Shown: positions 9,232-17,791, counted from the first letter of the stretch. The stretch: DNA of 56,841 nt from Acidobacteriota bacterium (GCA_021781795.1 JAJXWA010000015.1:1-56841); one strand, 5' to 3'. Numbers and translations: made by a program. The notes: generated from the letters alone by a model not told the origin.

Positions 9232-10668
9232 TTACGGTTGAATCCCCAGGTCCGACAGCACCTTCGGCTTCGTCTCATCCACCGCCAGCAAGTTATGACA
9301 CGCCGAACAGTCCTGTGTAATCGCGGTACCGTCTTTGGCGTTGTGGTCGCCGTCGTGACACCGGAAGCAGCCCGGATAGCTTTGATGCCCTATATGATTC
9401 GGATGTGTGCCCCAGGTTACTTTCATATCGGGAAACACATTCTCGTTATACAGCTTCACCAGCTCCTGCGCGGCTGCCTGCTCCTGTGCCGCCTGTGCGC
9501 TCAGCACGCCAGGATTGCTCGCGCGATAAAAAGCCTCAAGCTGCGCCGGAATCTTGGCCGCTGCATCCTCGTGGCTGGTGTAGTCGCCCTTCAGCAGTTG
9601 CAGTCCTTCTTTGTGAATCCACGGCAGCGCCGGGCTGATTGCTCCAGCCTGCAACGCCTGATTCAGCGCTTCCTCGGCTGTAACAAACGTGTGCGCGGCC
9701 CGGTTGTGGCAGTCGATACAATCCATGACCCGCCGCTCGCCTTGAGGCGTCGCGCCATTCAGAGACGAAGCCGCATACACCGTCTCCGATCCATTCGCAT
9801 TGCGCCGCTGTACCCATGGAATCGTCGTCCGTGAAGGGTCGGTCGCAATGTATTCAATGTGCCCCAGGTGCACACCGTGAATGCCCGTCAGATGAGACAG
9901 GCTGTCGAGTCCGCCCAGATGCAGCACCAGCACCGTCTGCGTCTCGCTGTTGTGCTCATCGTCCGCGAAACTTGACCGGACCAGGAGCTTTTCGCCCACG
10001 AACTTGGCCGGCGTGTGGCAGCCTTCGCAGATAATGCGCGCCGGGCGCAGGTTCCTTACCGGCGATGGCACCGGCGTCGGATACCGATGAAAGGCCACCT
10101 CGAAGAGCTGCTTGGTCCCATCCACCTTCGCTTCAAAATACGACTGCGCGCCCGTGCCGATGTGGCAGGCAACACAATCCACGTGCGAATGCGGTGAAAT
10201 CTTATAGGCCGTGTATTCAGGATGCATCACATGGCAGGACTGCCCGCAGAACTCCGGGGAGTCCATGTAGGAGGCTCCTCGATAGCTCGCAACGGAGACC
10301 ACCATCAGGTTGATGATCGTCGCTACAAAAACAATATCCAGGCCATGGCGGAAGATCCGGTCATTCAGATCCACCTTGGGATAAACCGTTGGAATCCGCC
10401 CGATCTTCTGCAGTGCCTTGTGCCGGAAATAAACACCGACGGGAATCAGGATCAGCCCCAGCACAAAGAGCGCCGGCAAGATCAAATTGAATATGATTCC
10501 CAGATATGGATTGCTTTCGGTTCGCCCCAGCAGTTCCATGAACCAGTAGCTGATCATGGTCACGCCGGACGCCGTCGTGACGGCGCCTCCGGCCAGGCTG
10601 ATGGGGTTATTTCCGAAAAAGAGCGCAGGTCTTACCCAGTGCTCGCGAAACCGCAACAGAAATGGCAC
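9232..10668 (-). CDS. Membrane-anchored six-heme cytochrome c, NapC/NirT-like
   Basis: A 478-residue protein with three hydrophobic spans in the first 130 residues, followed by a periplasmic part with six CXXCH heme motifs at C141, C165, C214, C317, C434 and C454. The first pairs sit in a NapC/NirT-like context (SPEFCGQSCHVMHPEY). Members of this family take electrons from membrane quinols and pass them to periplasmic partners, as CymA does in Shewanella. It is the last gene of the cytochrome cluster, 58 bases after the small cytochrome c. The role as the quinol-linked entry point of the outer-membrane conduit is inferred from family and position. The long insertion between hemes three and four, about 100 residues, is unusual for NapC. 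Confidence 0.82.
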   Translation of the reverse strand: MPFLLRFREHWVRPALFFGNNPISLAGGAVTTASGVTMISYWFMELLGRTESNPYLGIIFNLILPALFVLGLILIPVGVYFRHKALQKIGRIPTVYPKVDLNDRIFRHGLDIVFVATIINLMVVSVASYRGASYMDSPEFCGQSCHVMHPEYTAYKISPHSHVDCVACHIGTGAQSYFEAKVDGTKQLFEVAFHRYPTPVPSPVRNLRPARIICEGCHTPAKFVGEKLLVRSSFADDEHNSETQTVLVLHLGGLDSLSHLTGIHGVHLGHIEYIATDPSRTTIPWVQRRNANGSETVYAASSLNGATPQGERRVMDCIDCHNRAAHTFVTAEEALNQALQAGAISPALPWIHKEGLQLLKGDYTSHEDAAAKIPAQLEAFYRASNPGVLSAQAAQEQAAAQELVKLYNENVFPDMKVTWGTHPNHIGHQSYPGCFRCHDGDHNAKDGTAITQDCSACHNLLAVDETKPKVLSDLGIQP

Positions 10669-10726
10669 ACTGCCCCCAAAGTGAGTTGGAATGGCCCGCC
10701 GGACTCGACGGGCCTAGAATAGCGAA

Positions 10727-11044
10727 TTACTTCAGGCTTCTGAAATACGCAACCGAGTCCTTGATCTGCTGGTCGCTCAGGCCGCCGATGGCTTTCATCT
10801 TGCCCTTGCCTTCTTTCACAGCGGATATCATCTGCTCGGTCGTAAGCTTCTTGATCTCCGGATCGGACGCTGGCTTGATGCCCATCGCCTTCGCCATGGC
10901 CGGGTTGGGAGTGCCGTTCGGACCGTGGCACATCTGGCACTTCGACTTGTACACAGCTTCACCCGCAGACTGGGCAAAGCTCATGGAGCCGGCTACGCAA
11001 ACCACCGCGCCCAGCACCACCAGGGATCGAATCATTTTTTTCAT
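10727..11044 (-). CDS. Small periplasmic monoheme cytochrome c
   Basis: A 105-residue protein with a signal peptide (MKKMIRSLVVLGAVVCVAGS, cleaved near FAQ-SA), one heme motif CQMCH, and a C-terminal methionine region (GKGKMKAIGGLSDQQI) likely to supply the axial ligand. This is the class I cytochrome c layout. It sits between the barrel gene and the NapC-like gene on the same strand, so it is a good candidate for the soluble shuttle between the inner membrane and the decaheme protein. The start is preceded by GAAAGGAGCTAATTC, a strong ribosome binding site. Confidence 0.85.
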   Translation of the reverse strand: MKKMIRSLVVLGAVVCVAGSMSFAQSAGEAVYKSKCQMCHGPNGTPNPAMAKAMGIKPASDPEIKKLTTEQMISAVKEGKGKMKAIGGLSDQQIKDSVAYFRSLK

Positions 11045-11112
11045 GAATTAGCTCCTTTCACATCTCCGCAACTCCTGACAGCCTTGTTGCGTTCCTTTCC
11101 TCATCTTTGCTT

Positions 11113-11146
11113 CTCGGACCGCTCTTCGTGGAAGAGCGGTCCCGAG
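11113..11146 (-). other. Strong intercistronic hairpin in the cytochrome cluster
   Basis: GGACCGCTCTTC (11116-11127) and GAAGAGCGGTCC (11131-11142) are exact reverse complements separated by GTG, a 12-bp perfect stem that can be lengthened by three base pairs past one bulged G. It lies between the barrel stop (11154) and the cytochrome c start (11044). On the minus strand no T-run follows, so a simple intrinsic terminator is unlikely; an mRNA stability or processing element, or partial attenuation, fits better. Confidence 0.6.
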
Positions 11147-11153
11147 CTTGCGG

Positions 11154-13748
11154 TTAAAACTCATAGTGCATCTGGAGCGTCACGTTGCTGGCATGGAAAT
11201 TCCGTGGCGCGGTCAAGCCAGACGACGGCTCAGTCAACCCTGTACTATACGGCAACGATGTGCATGGAACCACCGCCGACGTCATCGTCGTCGACTGGCT
11301 GCAGTATTGCGGTCCCGAAGGCCCGCCTTCGCCGTAGCCATAGAAGTCATACTGCACCTTCCAGACGAATCCAGGATGGACCGTCCAGGATAGGTTGACA
11401 AACGGCGACTGATACGTTGACACCAGCGACCCGTTGACTTCTCGAGCATCATTGAAGAACCGGCTTCCATCGACGGAATTAATGCGGTACCCAATGCCGG
11501 AGCGGAACTTGTCTACTGGGCTGTAGGTCAACGCCACCGTTCCGGACTGAGTCGGAGCATCCATGAAGTCGCGGGCGAACCAATCGGCGAGAATCGTCGT
11601 TGATCCCCTCGCGTAGATGTTTGGGCAGATGGCAGGCTGGCCGCTGGCGTTCAAGGATGCGGTGCCCGGCAGAGTCGTCGTGGCGCCGTTGTTATAGCAG
11701 ACGTTGGTCGCGGAGTAAACATCGCTATAGGCATAGCTCAGGTCCACTCCGTAGTGGTCATTGGGATACACAGACGCGCTCACGCTCGCCGTCCGGCTGT
11801 GATCTACGTGGTCGATTGGCCCCTCGTAGGGGTCGCCATTCGCGTGATTCTGCGTCCATGCAGCCACCACGGCCTGGTTGTTGTTCGTGTTGTTATGACG
11901 CTCGCGATCGTTGAACGCTCCCGAGATAGTTGCCCACGTGCGCGGCCTGTAGATTGTGTGCACGCGATACTGCTGGAATTGGCGAGGCGCAACCGGGGTG
12001 AAGACATTGTCGAAGTACGTCACCTCAACCGTGCCGTTCACGTCCCAATTAACGGTGGGATGCAGGGAGGCATTGAGGATGCCGCCAAACTCCGAGATTG
12101 CCACCGTACCGTTGACCGGATCCGCGAGCTCCGTTGGAATCGGTCCCGCGTGCGGCACACCCTGACCGATATTGCGGTTGCCGTAGTGATAGGTGAGTGA
12201 GAACTTGGACCGCGCCGTGGCATCCCACGCCAGAGTCAGATTGTTGATCAGGTACTCCTGGCCAAAGTAGTTGGGCGTCAACACGCCGTTCACGCCGTGC
12301 GGCAAAGACCCCGTCCCGGTCGTCAGGGGGCCGGAGTAGGTGATGGTCTGATTGCCAGCCGTCGTCGGCGTCGAAAGCGTGACCGGTGGGGCGTCGATGG
12401 AATAGCCGGGCTCCTGCACATTCGAGAAGCTCGCCTGATCCTCGACACTGACCCGATCATTCAGTTGCCAGATCACCCCATAGTTGGCCGAGAGCACCGA
12501 GCGGTGTCCCTTGGCATATCCCTTCGAGATCGCAGACCGAACCGCTCCATTCAGGCCCTGCATCGAGTCGGTGAAGAGTGGCAGATCCATGTTCGCGAGA
12601 GTGTAGCGGACATCACCGTTCATGGTCAGCCGCCGGATGCTCGTGCTTTGCATCCGCAGGATCTCCGTCGGAATCGTGATGCGTGTCGGCTGCGTCCGCG
12701 AATAGCTGGTCACGACTGCGCAAGCCGGGTTGATGATCGGCAGCCCGCCCGGAGTATTGGGAGCCGAAAAGATCGTGTAGTTGGAAGAGCTGGTATACCC
12801 AGAGCCCATGCTGTTCGTATTGCAGGCCCCGATTCCATAGGGCGTCTGGCTGTCCCAGTTGCCCAGATAAACCGGCGTTCCGTCCGCTTCCTGCACCTGG
12901 AATCCGTTCGGGTTCAGCGTAAAGAAGGAGTCCATCTTGTAATGGACTACCTGCTCCTCAAAGGTCAGCTTCGTTTGCGCCACCGGCTTCCAGTCAACCG
13001 CCCCCATAAATGTGTCCGTATTATTGCGCTGATATTGTTCCAACAGGGCGTCGTACTTGGCGATGGAATAGCTTGGGCTGAGTGTCGGACCTTCAAACGT
13101 GTTCTTCGAATATCCAAAGCGATACGTCAGCTTTGAAACCGGAAACAGCGAGAGATTCGTGTCGGTCATCCGGCGAACTGTATTGAACAACACCGGCGAT
13201 TGGTTCACCTGCTGCCATGGAATATAGCCCGTTGGAGCGTTGGAGGGCCCAATCGGCATCTTCCCGGCGACGATGTTCGGATTCCCGAGCAGGTCGTAGT
13301 CAAAGTATTGACGGTCGCGGCGGAACAAACCCGAGAACTCGTAGACCTTGCCCTTGGAGAGATTCAGCTTGGCAAAGTTGTTCGGATCCCCGCCGAAGCC
13401 GCTGCCGAACGCCTGGACGTCGTCGACCAGCGTATGTTTCTTTCCCGGAACCGCGTGCATGTCAAAACTCTCACCAAGCATGCGCGGACCAGATTGCAGA
13501 TTGACCATCGTGCTGTACATGGCAGGACTGCCCACCATGTTCGTCATGCGTCCACCCATATCGACCGATTGATGCGCTCGGTAGCCGTCTGGAATGGACA
13601 TCTGTGAAATCGGCATCGGGAGCTGGGCAACCGCGACGCCGGCTGCCATCAGCAGCAAGGCGGACGCCCCACACCCGGCGATGTGCCGGCGTGGTGCAGA
13701 AGAGAGCTGTTGTCGGAACAGCCTGGATAAAAAGCCTATGTTCTCCAT
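11154..13748 (-). CDS. Outer-membrane beta-barrel, MtrB/PioB-like decaheme-associated porin
   Basis: An 864-residue protein with a signal peptide ending near VAVAQLPMP and then a long series of short amphipathic segments rich in aromatic residues, typical of a large beta-barrel. The last residues (NVTLQMHYEF) form a terminal strand ending in phenylalanine, the usual assembly signal for outer-membrane barrels. It lies 108 bases behind the decaheme cytochrome gene, the same order as in mtrAB and pioAB, where the barrel sheaths the decaheme protein to carry electrons across the outer membrane. The identification rests on barrel character, size and position. The N-terminal CXXC seen in some MtrB proteins is absent. 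The ATG at 13748 was chosen for its signal peptide; the frame extends 28 codons further upstream. Confidence 0.75.
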   Translation of the reverse strand: MENIGFLSRLFRQQLSSAPRRHIAGCGASALLLMAAGVAVAQLPMPISQMSIPDGYRAHQSVDMGGRMTNMVGSPAMYSTMVNLQSGPRMLGESFDMHAVPGKKHTLVDDVQAFGSGFGGDPNNFAKLNLSKGKVYEFSGLFRRDRQYFDYDLLGNPNIVAGKMPIGPSNAPTGYIPWQQVNQSPVLFNTVRRMTDTNLSLFPVSKLTYRFGYSKNTFEGPTLSPSYSIAKYDALLEQYQRNNTDTFMGAVDWKPVAQTKLTFEEQVVHYKMDSFFTLNPNGFQVQEADGTPVYLGNWDSQTPYGIGACNTNSMGSGYTSSSNYTIFSAPNTPGGLPIINPACAVVTSYSRTQPTRITIPTEILRMQSTSIRRLTMNGDVRYTLANMDLPLFTDSMQGLNGAVRSAISKGYAKGHRSVLSANYGVIWQLNDRVSVEDQASFSNVQEPGYSIDAPPVTLSTPTTAGNQTITYSGPLTTGTGSLPHGVNGVLTPNYFGQEYLINNLTLAWDATARSKFSLTYHYGNRNIGQGVPHAGPIPTELADPVNGTVAISEFGGILNASLHPTVNWDVNGTVEVTYFDNVFTPVAPRQFQQYRVHTIYRPRTWATISGAFNDRERHNNTNNNQAVVAAWTQNHANGDPYEGPIDHVDHSRTASVSASVYPNDHYGVDLSYAYSDVYSATNVCYNNGATTTLPGTASLNASGQPAICPNIYARGSTTILADWFARDFMDAPTQSGTVALTYSPVDKFRSGIGYRINSVDGSRFFNDAREVNGSLVSTYQSPFVNLSWTVHPGFVWKVQYDFYGYGEGGPSGPQYCSQSTTMTSAVVPCTSLPYSTGLTEPSSGLTAPRNFHASNVTLQMHYEF

Positions 13749-13856
13749 ATGAAGCCTCACTTGAATAACCTTTGCGCACCTCGAGACTTCGCAATGAACT
13801 GCGAAATCGCTCTGGGACCCGGACCGTGACATCCACCGATGTCAGCTGCCAGTCCA

Positions 13857-14822
13857 TTACCGGATAAACGCCTGGCTCAGGTTCGACCCGTGGATCATCG
13901 TGTGGCAGTCGATGCACGGCGTAATCGTCGAAGAACCCGCACCCATCCCGTGTACCGTTCCGGCGGCAACCGGGCTATGGCACTGATTGCAGAGTGTCGC
14001 GATCGACGGCATGTTCAGCAGTCGCGCGTTCTGCGAGCCATGTGGAGTGTGGCAGGACATGCATCCCTCGGCCCGGACCGGAGCGTGTTCAAACACGAAC
14101 GGCCCACGCGTCTCGGTGTGGCACTTGGTGCAGACCGCATTCTGATCCGCAGTGGTCCGAAGGTTGTTGGCCTGGAATGTGCCATGCACATTGTGGCAGT
14201 CACTGCACTGAATCAGCCCTTCGTTCACCTTGTGGTGGAACGGCATGTCAAACGATGGCTTCACATCGTTGTGGCACTGGAAGCAAAGTTGCGGCTGCGA
14301 GGCCTTGAGCAGATGCTCCGGTGCCTTGCTGTTGTGCACGCTGTGGCAGCTCACGCAGCTCACGTTCGCCTTCGCGTGCGGCGAACGGTCAAAATTGGCA
14401 TGCGTCCCCGCGTGGCAGTTCAGGCACTTTGCGTCGACATCCTTCGCCAGTCCCTGCTTCGGATTGAAGATCTTGCTCTTGTCGCCGCCCGAATCGACGT
14501 GCGCCTTGCCGGCTCCGTGGCAATCCTCGCAGGTGACGGCGGAGCCGTCGTGCTTCTGAGCAAGCCGCGTGTGAGGATTGAATGCAAAGTTCTTCGACTG
14601 CTCCTCGTGGCAGGTTGCGCACGTCTCTGCGCCCACAAAGTCTGTGGACTTCGCTTGCGTTGTCTGCGTATTGGCAGGTTTTGCGCCATTCGCAGGTGCT
14701 GCCATCGCCGGTACGCATAGCGCAATCGCCCCCAGCAACAGCATCAAACAGGCTCGCAGCCCCGGCTTGTTGTCCGGAGCCGCATGAATATGTACTCGCC
14801 TTACTGGCCCATCTCTATGCAT
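13857..14822 (-). CDS. Periplasmic decaheme c-type cytochrome, MtrA/DmsE-like
   Basis: A 321-residue protein with an N-terminal hydrophobic signal (ACLMLLLGAIALCVPAMA) and exactly ten CXXCH motifs at C68, C98, C133, C156, C180, C206, C231, C254, C278 and C303. Ten hemes in about 320 residues is the MtrA/PioA/DmsE pattern. Such proteins span the outer membrane inside an MtrB-type barrel and move electrons between the periplasm and the outside. It is the first gene of a four-gene minus-strand cluster with the barrel, a monoheme cytochrome and a NapC-like protein. The start has AAGGTGG upstream. No DmsA-type reductase and no MtrC-type surface cytochrome are in the window, so the terminal partner is unknown. 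Confidence 0.9.
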   Translation of the reverse strand: MHRDGPVRRVHIHAAPDNKPGLRACLMLLLGAIALCVPAMAAPANGAKPANTQTTQAKSTDFVGAETCATCHEEQSKNFAFNPHTRLAQKHDGSAVTCEDCHGAGKAHVDSGGDKSKIFNPKQGLAKDVDAKCLNCHAGTHANFDRSPHAKANVSCVSCHSVHNSKAPEHLLKASQPQLCFQCHNDVKPSFDMPFHHKVNEGLIQCSDCHNVHGTFQANNLRTTADQNAVCTKCHTETRGPFVFEHAPVRAEGCMSCHTPHGSQNARLLNMPSIATLCNQCHSPVAAGTVHGMGAGSSTITPCIDCHTMIHGSNLSQAFIR

Positions 14823-14951
14823 CTGGTACCACCTTGGCCGCTCCTGTGTTATGTCCTATGAGCAGATCGGCCGGCTTGCAGGTTCCCGTTCAGCATCACA
14901 ACATAAGAATGCGGATCGATCGTTTGCCTTGCCGCTCATGAGGATCACGAT

Positions 14952-14965
14952 GTGTGGAGCGTCAC
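14952..14965. promoter_or_regulatory. Near-match CRP-type site
   Basis: GTGTGGAGCGTCAC keeps one full half-site (TCAC) and one with a single mismatch (GTGT), with the same 6-base spacer. It lies 54 bases from the perfect site at 15006 on the cytochrome side. Confidence 0.35.
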
Positions 14966-15005
14966 CTCATGCGCTGAATCCTAGTCAGAGACTCCAATTG
15001 CTGCG

Positions 15006-15019
15006 GTGACCCTCATCAC
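15006..15019. promoter_or_regulatory. Perfect CRP-type palindrome, cytochrome-proximal
   Basis: The sequence GTGACCCTCATCAC has two perfect GTGA/TCAC half-sites with a 6-base spacer, the CRP-family core. It lies 184 bases upstream of the decaheme cytochrome start. The neighbouring regulator has the R-E-x-x-x-R recognition helix expected to read GTGA. Confidence 0.6.
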
Positions 15020-15153
15020 GTAAGTGAACAATCCGTCATCAAAAGTACCGTTTTCGCCCCGCTCCGCCCCACTCCTTCCTAATAGCGGAATTTCGGCAGA
15101 TTCCCCGCTCCGGCGGAAAATTGCTGTTTCCGTGCCGGCTGAGATGAAGACAC

Positions 15154-15167
15154 GTGAGGCACGTCAC
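15154..15167. promoter_or_regulatory. Perfect CRP-type palindrome, regulator-proximal
   Basis: The sequence GTGAGGCACGTCAC again has perfect GTGA/TCAC half-sites with a 6-base spacer. It lies about 120 bases upstream of the Crp/Fnr regulator start, a reasonable place for autoregulation. Confidence 0.6.
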
Positions 15168-15286
15168 ATCCTCCTCGACGGATATGACAGAAACTGTTTG
15201 CAGCGAAAGTCTTATTCCCGAAGACCGAGGCTGCTTCTCCTTCGCTGGTTCGCTGCCTGGGAACACAGCGAAGTGGAGGAAGATAG

Positions 15287-16072
15287 ATGCCTTTTGGCGA
15301 AAGACGGGGCAGGACAATGGCGGACTTGGTGACTCCTGAAGGGGTCCAGCAGAAACGTCAGCGGCAACTTCATCGGCAGGTGCCCGTCGGCTGTGCGGCG
15401 TGCTCCAACCGGCGTCCCGGGTGGTTCTGCTCCCTGGGCAGCGCGGTCCTGGCCGACCTGGAACTGGCAACCTCAACCATCTCGCTGCCCGCTCAGGCCT
15501 CCCTCTTCACTCAGGGTGAGGAAGCGCGCTGTCTTTATCTGATCTGCAGCGGATATCTCAAGCTCACGGCCGGGCGGCCCAATGACCGCCAGATGATCGT
15601 CCGCGTCGCCGGGCCGGGCTCGATGCTCGGCCTCTACGCGGTGCTCTCTCATGGCGTCCATGAGGTCTCGGCGGAGTCGCTGACGCCCGCCCAGCTTCGT
15701 CCCGTCGAGCGGGACCGTTTCATGGGATTCCTGCGATCGCACAAAGAAGCGCAGATGCGCGCCGTGCAATGCATCTGCCAGGAGTACCGCTTCGCCCTGC
15801 AGGATGCTTGCCGCATAGCCCTCACTGAGACCGTTGCCGCCCGCCTCGCCCGCCTGCTCCTCGAGTTAGCCCATCAGATCGGCGAACACCTGCCCGAAGG
15901 CAGCTACCGCTTCCCGCTGCTGCTCACCCATGAGGAGATTGCGTCCATGGCCTGCACCACGCGCGAAACGGTCACGCGGACCCTCAGCCAGTTCCGTAAA
16001 GACGGATGGATCGCGATTGAAGACGGCATCCTCACCGTAGCCGCGCCCGATCAGCTTCAGTCACTGGTCTGA
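15287..16072 (+). CDS. Crp/Fnr-family transcriptional regulator with N-terminal cysteine cluster
   Basis: A 261-residue protein with a cyclic-nucleotide-binding-like beta roll (about residues 55-150), a dimerisation helix and a C-terminal winged helix (about 175-255). The recognition helix reads CTTRETVTR: R226, E227 and R231 match the CRP pattern that contacts GTGA, not the FNR pattern that reads TTGAT. The N-terminus has C36, C39 and C48 (CAACSNRRPGWFC), which resembles the cluster-binding region of Fnr-type sensors but with different spacing; C82 and C87 could be further ligands. The start is supported by GTGGAGGAAGATAG. It is divergent from the decaheme cytochrome cluster and probably controls it. 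Whether it senses oxygen, redox state or a nucleotide is open. Confidence 0.85.
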   Translation: MPFGERRGRTMADLVTPEGVQQKRQRQLHRQVPVGCAACSNRRPGWFCSLGSAVLADLELATSTISLPAQASLFTQGEEARCLYLICSGYLKLTAGRPNDRQMIVRVAGPGSMLGLYAVLSHGVHEVSAESLTPAQLRPVERDRFMGFLRSHKEAQMRAVQCICQEYRFALQDACRIALTETVAARLARLLLELAHQIGEHLPEGSYRFPLLLTHEEIASMACTTRETVTRTLSQFRKDGWIAIEDGILTVAAPDQLQSLV

Positions 16073-16148
16073 ACCGGCCGCACACTGCATCGCAGACACT
16101 GGAGAACAGACCGCTGCGCGCGCCACCCTGCGCACCCGGTCCGCTCCC

Positions 16149-16182
16149 GGCTCTATTCCGTTCCTGGCTCTATTCGGTTCCT
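16149..16182 (+). repeat. Tandem 17-bp direct repeat
   Basis: Two adjacent copies of GGCTCTATTC[C/G]GTTCCT (16149-16165 and 16166-16182) differ at one base. They lie in the 114-base gap between two convergent genes, next to the DUF4097 stop codon. No hairpin with a T-run was found there. Confidence 0.6.
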
Positions 16183-16186
16183 GGCC

Positions 16187-17791
16187 TCATTGCGTGACTG
16201 TGTGTTCCGAGTCGCCGCGAGGCGCTTTCAGATGCGGCGCATTCGGAGGCGCAGGCGGGTTCGCAGGCGCCGGAGGCGCAATCCCGGCCTCGCCCTTCCT
16301 GATCCGCAGGTCCCCAACATCCGCGCTCAGGGTGATCCGGGCCTTGCCGCTGCCGATCGATCCCGAAACGCTCTTGCTCTCATCGCCGCTGATGGTCAGC
16401 GGAAAATCCGACACGATATCGCCATTCTGCGTGTGGCCATTCACGGTCGCTGAGGCATTCTCGGGCAGCGCCACCTCCACATCGCCCTTGCCGTTGTGCG
16501 CATCCAGGTTGAAGTTTCCTGCCATCTCGACATGGATATTGCCGCGCGAATCGCTCACGGATGTATCGCCGGCGATCTGGCTCATGTCCACGTCTTTCGC
16601 CCGTGTAGTCACATGCATCTCGCCCTTGGCGTCGGCCACATGCAGGTTGTCGGAGTCCAGCGTCAGGTCGCCCGGCAGCGCGCCGAGATCAATCTCTGTA
16701 ATGGATGTGTGGACGTGAACCGGCCCGGCGATGTCTTCGATGTGCACATCGCCAAAAAGATCTCCGTTCATCGCCACCTTGCCCTTGATGCCGGAGAGCG
16801 TCAGATCGTTGCAGTTGCCGCTCGCCGTCAGGTCGCCATTCATCTGGTGTGCGGAAAAATCGCCGCGCCCGCCGGTGAAATGCACCTGCACAGACCCGGT
16901 GATGGCATTCAACTGCACGTCGCCATGGCCCGCGCTCGCATCCAGTCCATTGCCCAGCCCCGCCGCCGACACATCGCCGTGCCCCGCGTTCAGTTGCACA
17001 TGGGCGCTCTTGGGCAGCGCAATCACGAGGTTCATGCGCCCCTTGTCGTTGCCCTGCGTTCGAATGACGACCGCATTGCCGCTCACGGTCACATGCGCCG
17101 CCTCGGCCTCAAAGACCTTCTTCGCCTCCTCATCCGAGCTGGCATACGCCACCTGATGCGCCTGCACCTGCAGGCTGTCTCCCTCGCCTGCAGTCACGCT
17201 CACGTCGCCGCGCGGATTTTCAATCTGCACCGCCGCATTCGCGGGAATCTGCATGTTGATAACCTCCTGGTCCTGATCGTGCTCGGGCAGGCCCAGAAAG
17301 TTAAAGAAGTTGTCGTTGTTGTCGCCCCATTGTGCGCGCAGCGGTCCCCAGTGGTTCCATCCCGCAGCCGCCACCCCCACGAACGCAAGAAATACCAAAA
17401 GCCCGATAAATCCATGGCTGCGGCGAACCGGAGTCGAGCGGCGCGCATCAACCGCCCACTCCGCCAGCAGCGCCAGTCCTGCAAAGATCAGCAGCAACGG
17501 CCACCAGCGCCCGTACCACGCCCAGAATTGCCCCGCGTCCATGTGGCCGCTGTAGAGCAGAAGTCCCACGACACCGATGCCGATCAGAATCACGGGGCCC
17601 ACCAGCGATGGAACCCGCGGCCCATAGGCGCCGACGCTGCTGGCTCGCCATGCCTCGCGCTGGGCGCGCATCGCATTACGCTGCGCTCGCCATGCCGCCT
17701 TCTGCTGCTCGCGATAGGCGCGCCACTGAAAGTGCGGATCGTACGGAGGCGGCGGCGCTCCGGGGGGTGGGGTGGGAGGCACACTACTCAT
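16187..17791 (-). CDS. DUF4097-type beta-helix protein with N-terminal membrane segments
   Basis: A 534-residue protein. The first 60 residues are proline-rich and then strongly basic (WRAYREQQKAAWRAQRNAM). About three hydrophobic spans follow up to residue 140. The rest is a repetitive DUF4097 region with many short turns such as HGDVS, RGDFS and NGDLT, expected to form a right-handed beta-helix. The C-terminal 30 residues are again proline-rich. The start at 17791 overlaps the previous gene by ATGA, and it is last in the sigma/anti-sigma operon. DUF4097 proteins are often found with LiaF-like and PspC-like envelope-stress proteins; the precise role is unknown. Confidence 0.72.
   Translation of the reverse strand: MSSVPPTPPPGAPPPPYDPHFQWRAYREQQKAAWRAQRNAMRAQREAWRASSVGAYGPRVPSLVGPVILIGIGVVGLLLYSGHMDAGQFWAWYGRWWPLLLIFAGLALLAEWAVDARRSTPVRRSHGFIGLLVFLAFVGVAAAGWNHWGPLRAQWGDNNDNFFNFLGLPEHDQDQEVINMQIPANAAVQIENPRGDVSVTAGEGDSLQVQAHQVAYASSDEEAKKVFEAEAAHVTVSGNAVVIRTQGNDKGRMNLVIALPKSAHVQLNAGHGDVSAAGLGNGLDASAGHGDVQLNAITGSVQVHFTGGRGDFSAHQMNGDLTASGNCNDLTLSGIKGKVAMNGDLFGDVHIEDIAGPVHVHTSITEIDLGALPGDLTLDSDNLHVADAKGEMHVTTRAKDVDMSQIAGDTSVSDSRGNIHVEMAGNFNLDAHNGKGDVEVALPENASATVNGHTQNGDIVSDFPLTISGDESKSVSGSIGSGKARITLSADVGDLRIRKGEAGIAPPAPANPPAPPNAPHLKAPRGDSEHTVTQ

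Larger units (their letters stand above)
14823..15286. promoter_or_regulatory. Divergent control region between decaheme cytochrome and Crp/Fnr regulator
   Basis: This 464-base gap has no credible gene. It separates two divergent genes and contains three matches to a CRP-type operator: 14952-14965 (GTGT-N6-TCAC), 15006-15019 (GTGA-N6-TCAC) and 15154-15167 (GTGA-N6-TCAC). No convincing -35/-10 pair was found on either strand. The arrangement suggests that the adjacent regulator controls both itself and the electron-transfer cluster. Confidence 0.6.

Noticed and set aside
13857..14822. Naming the decaheme protein as part of a DMSO reductase system
   Set aside because: DmsE-type cytochromes share the ten-heme pattern, but no molybdenum reductase of the DmsA type lies in the window.
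14823..15286. FNR-type TTGAT-N4-ATCAA sites
   Set aside because: None was found; the sites present are of the GTGA-N6-TCAC type.
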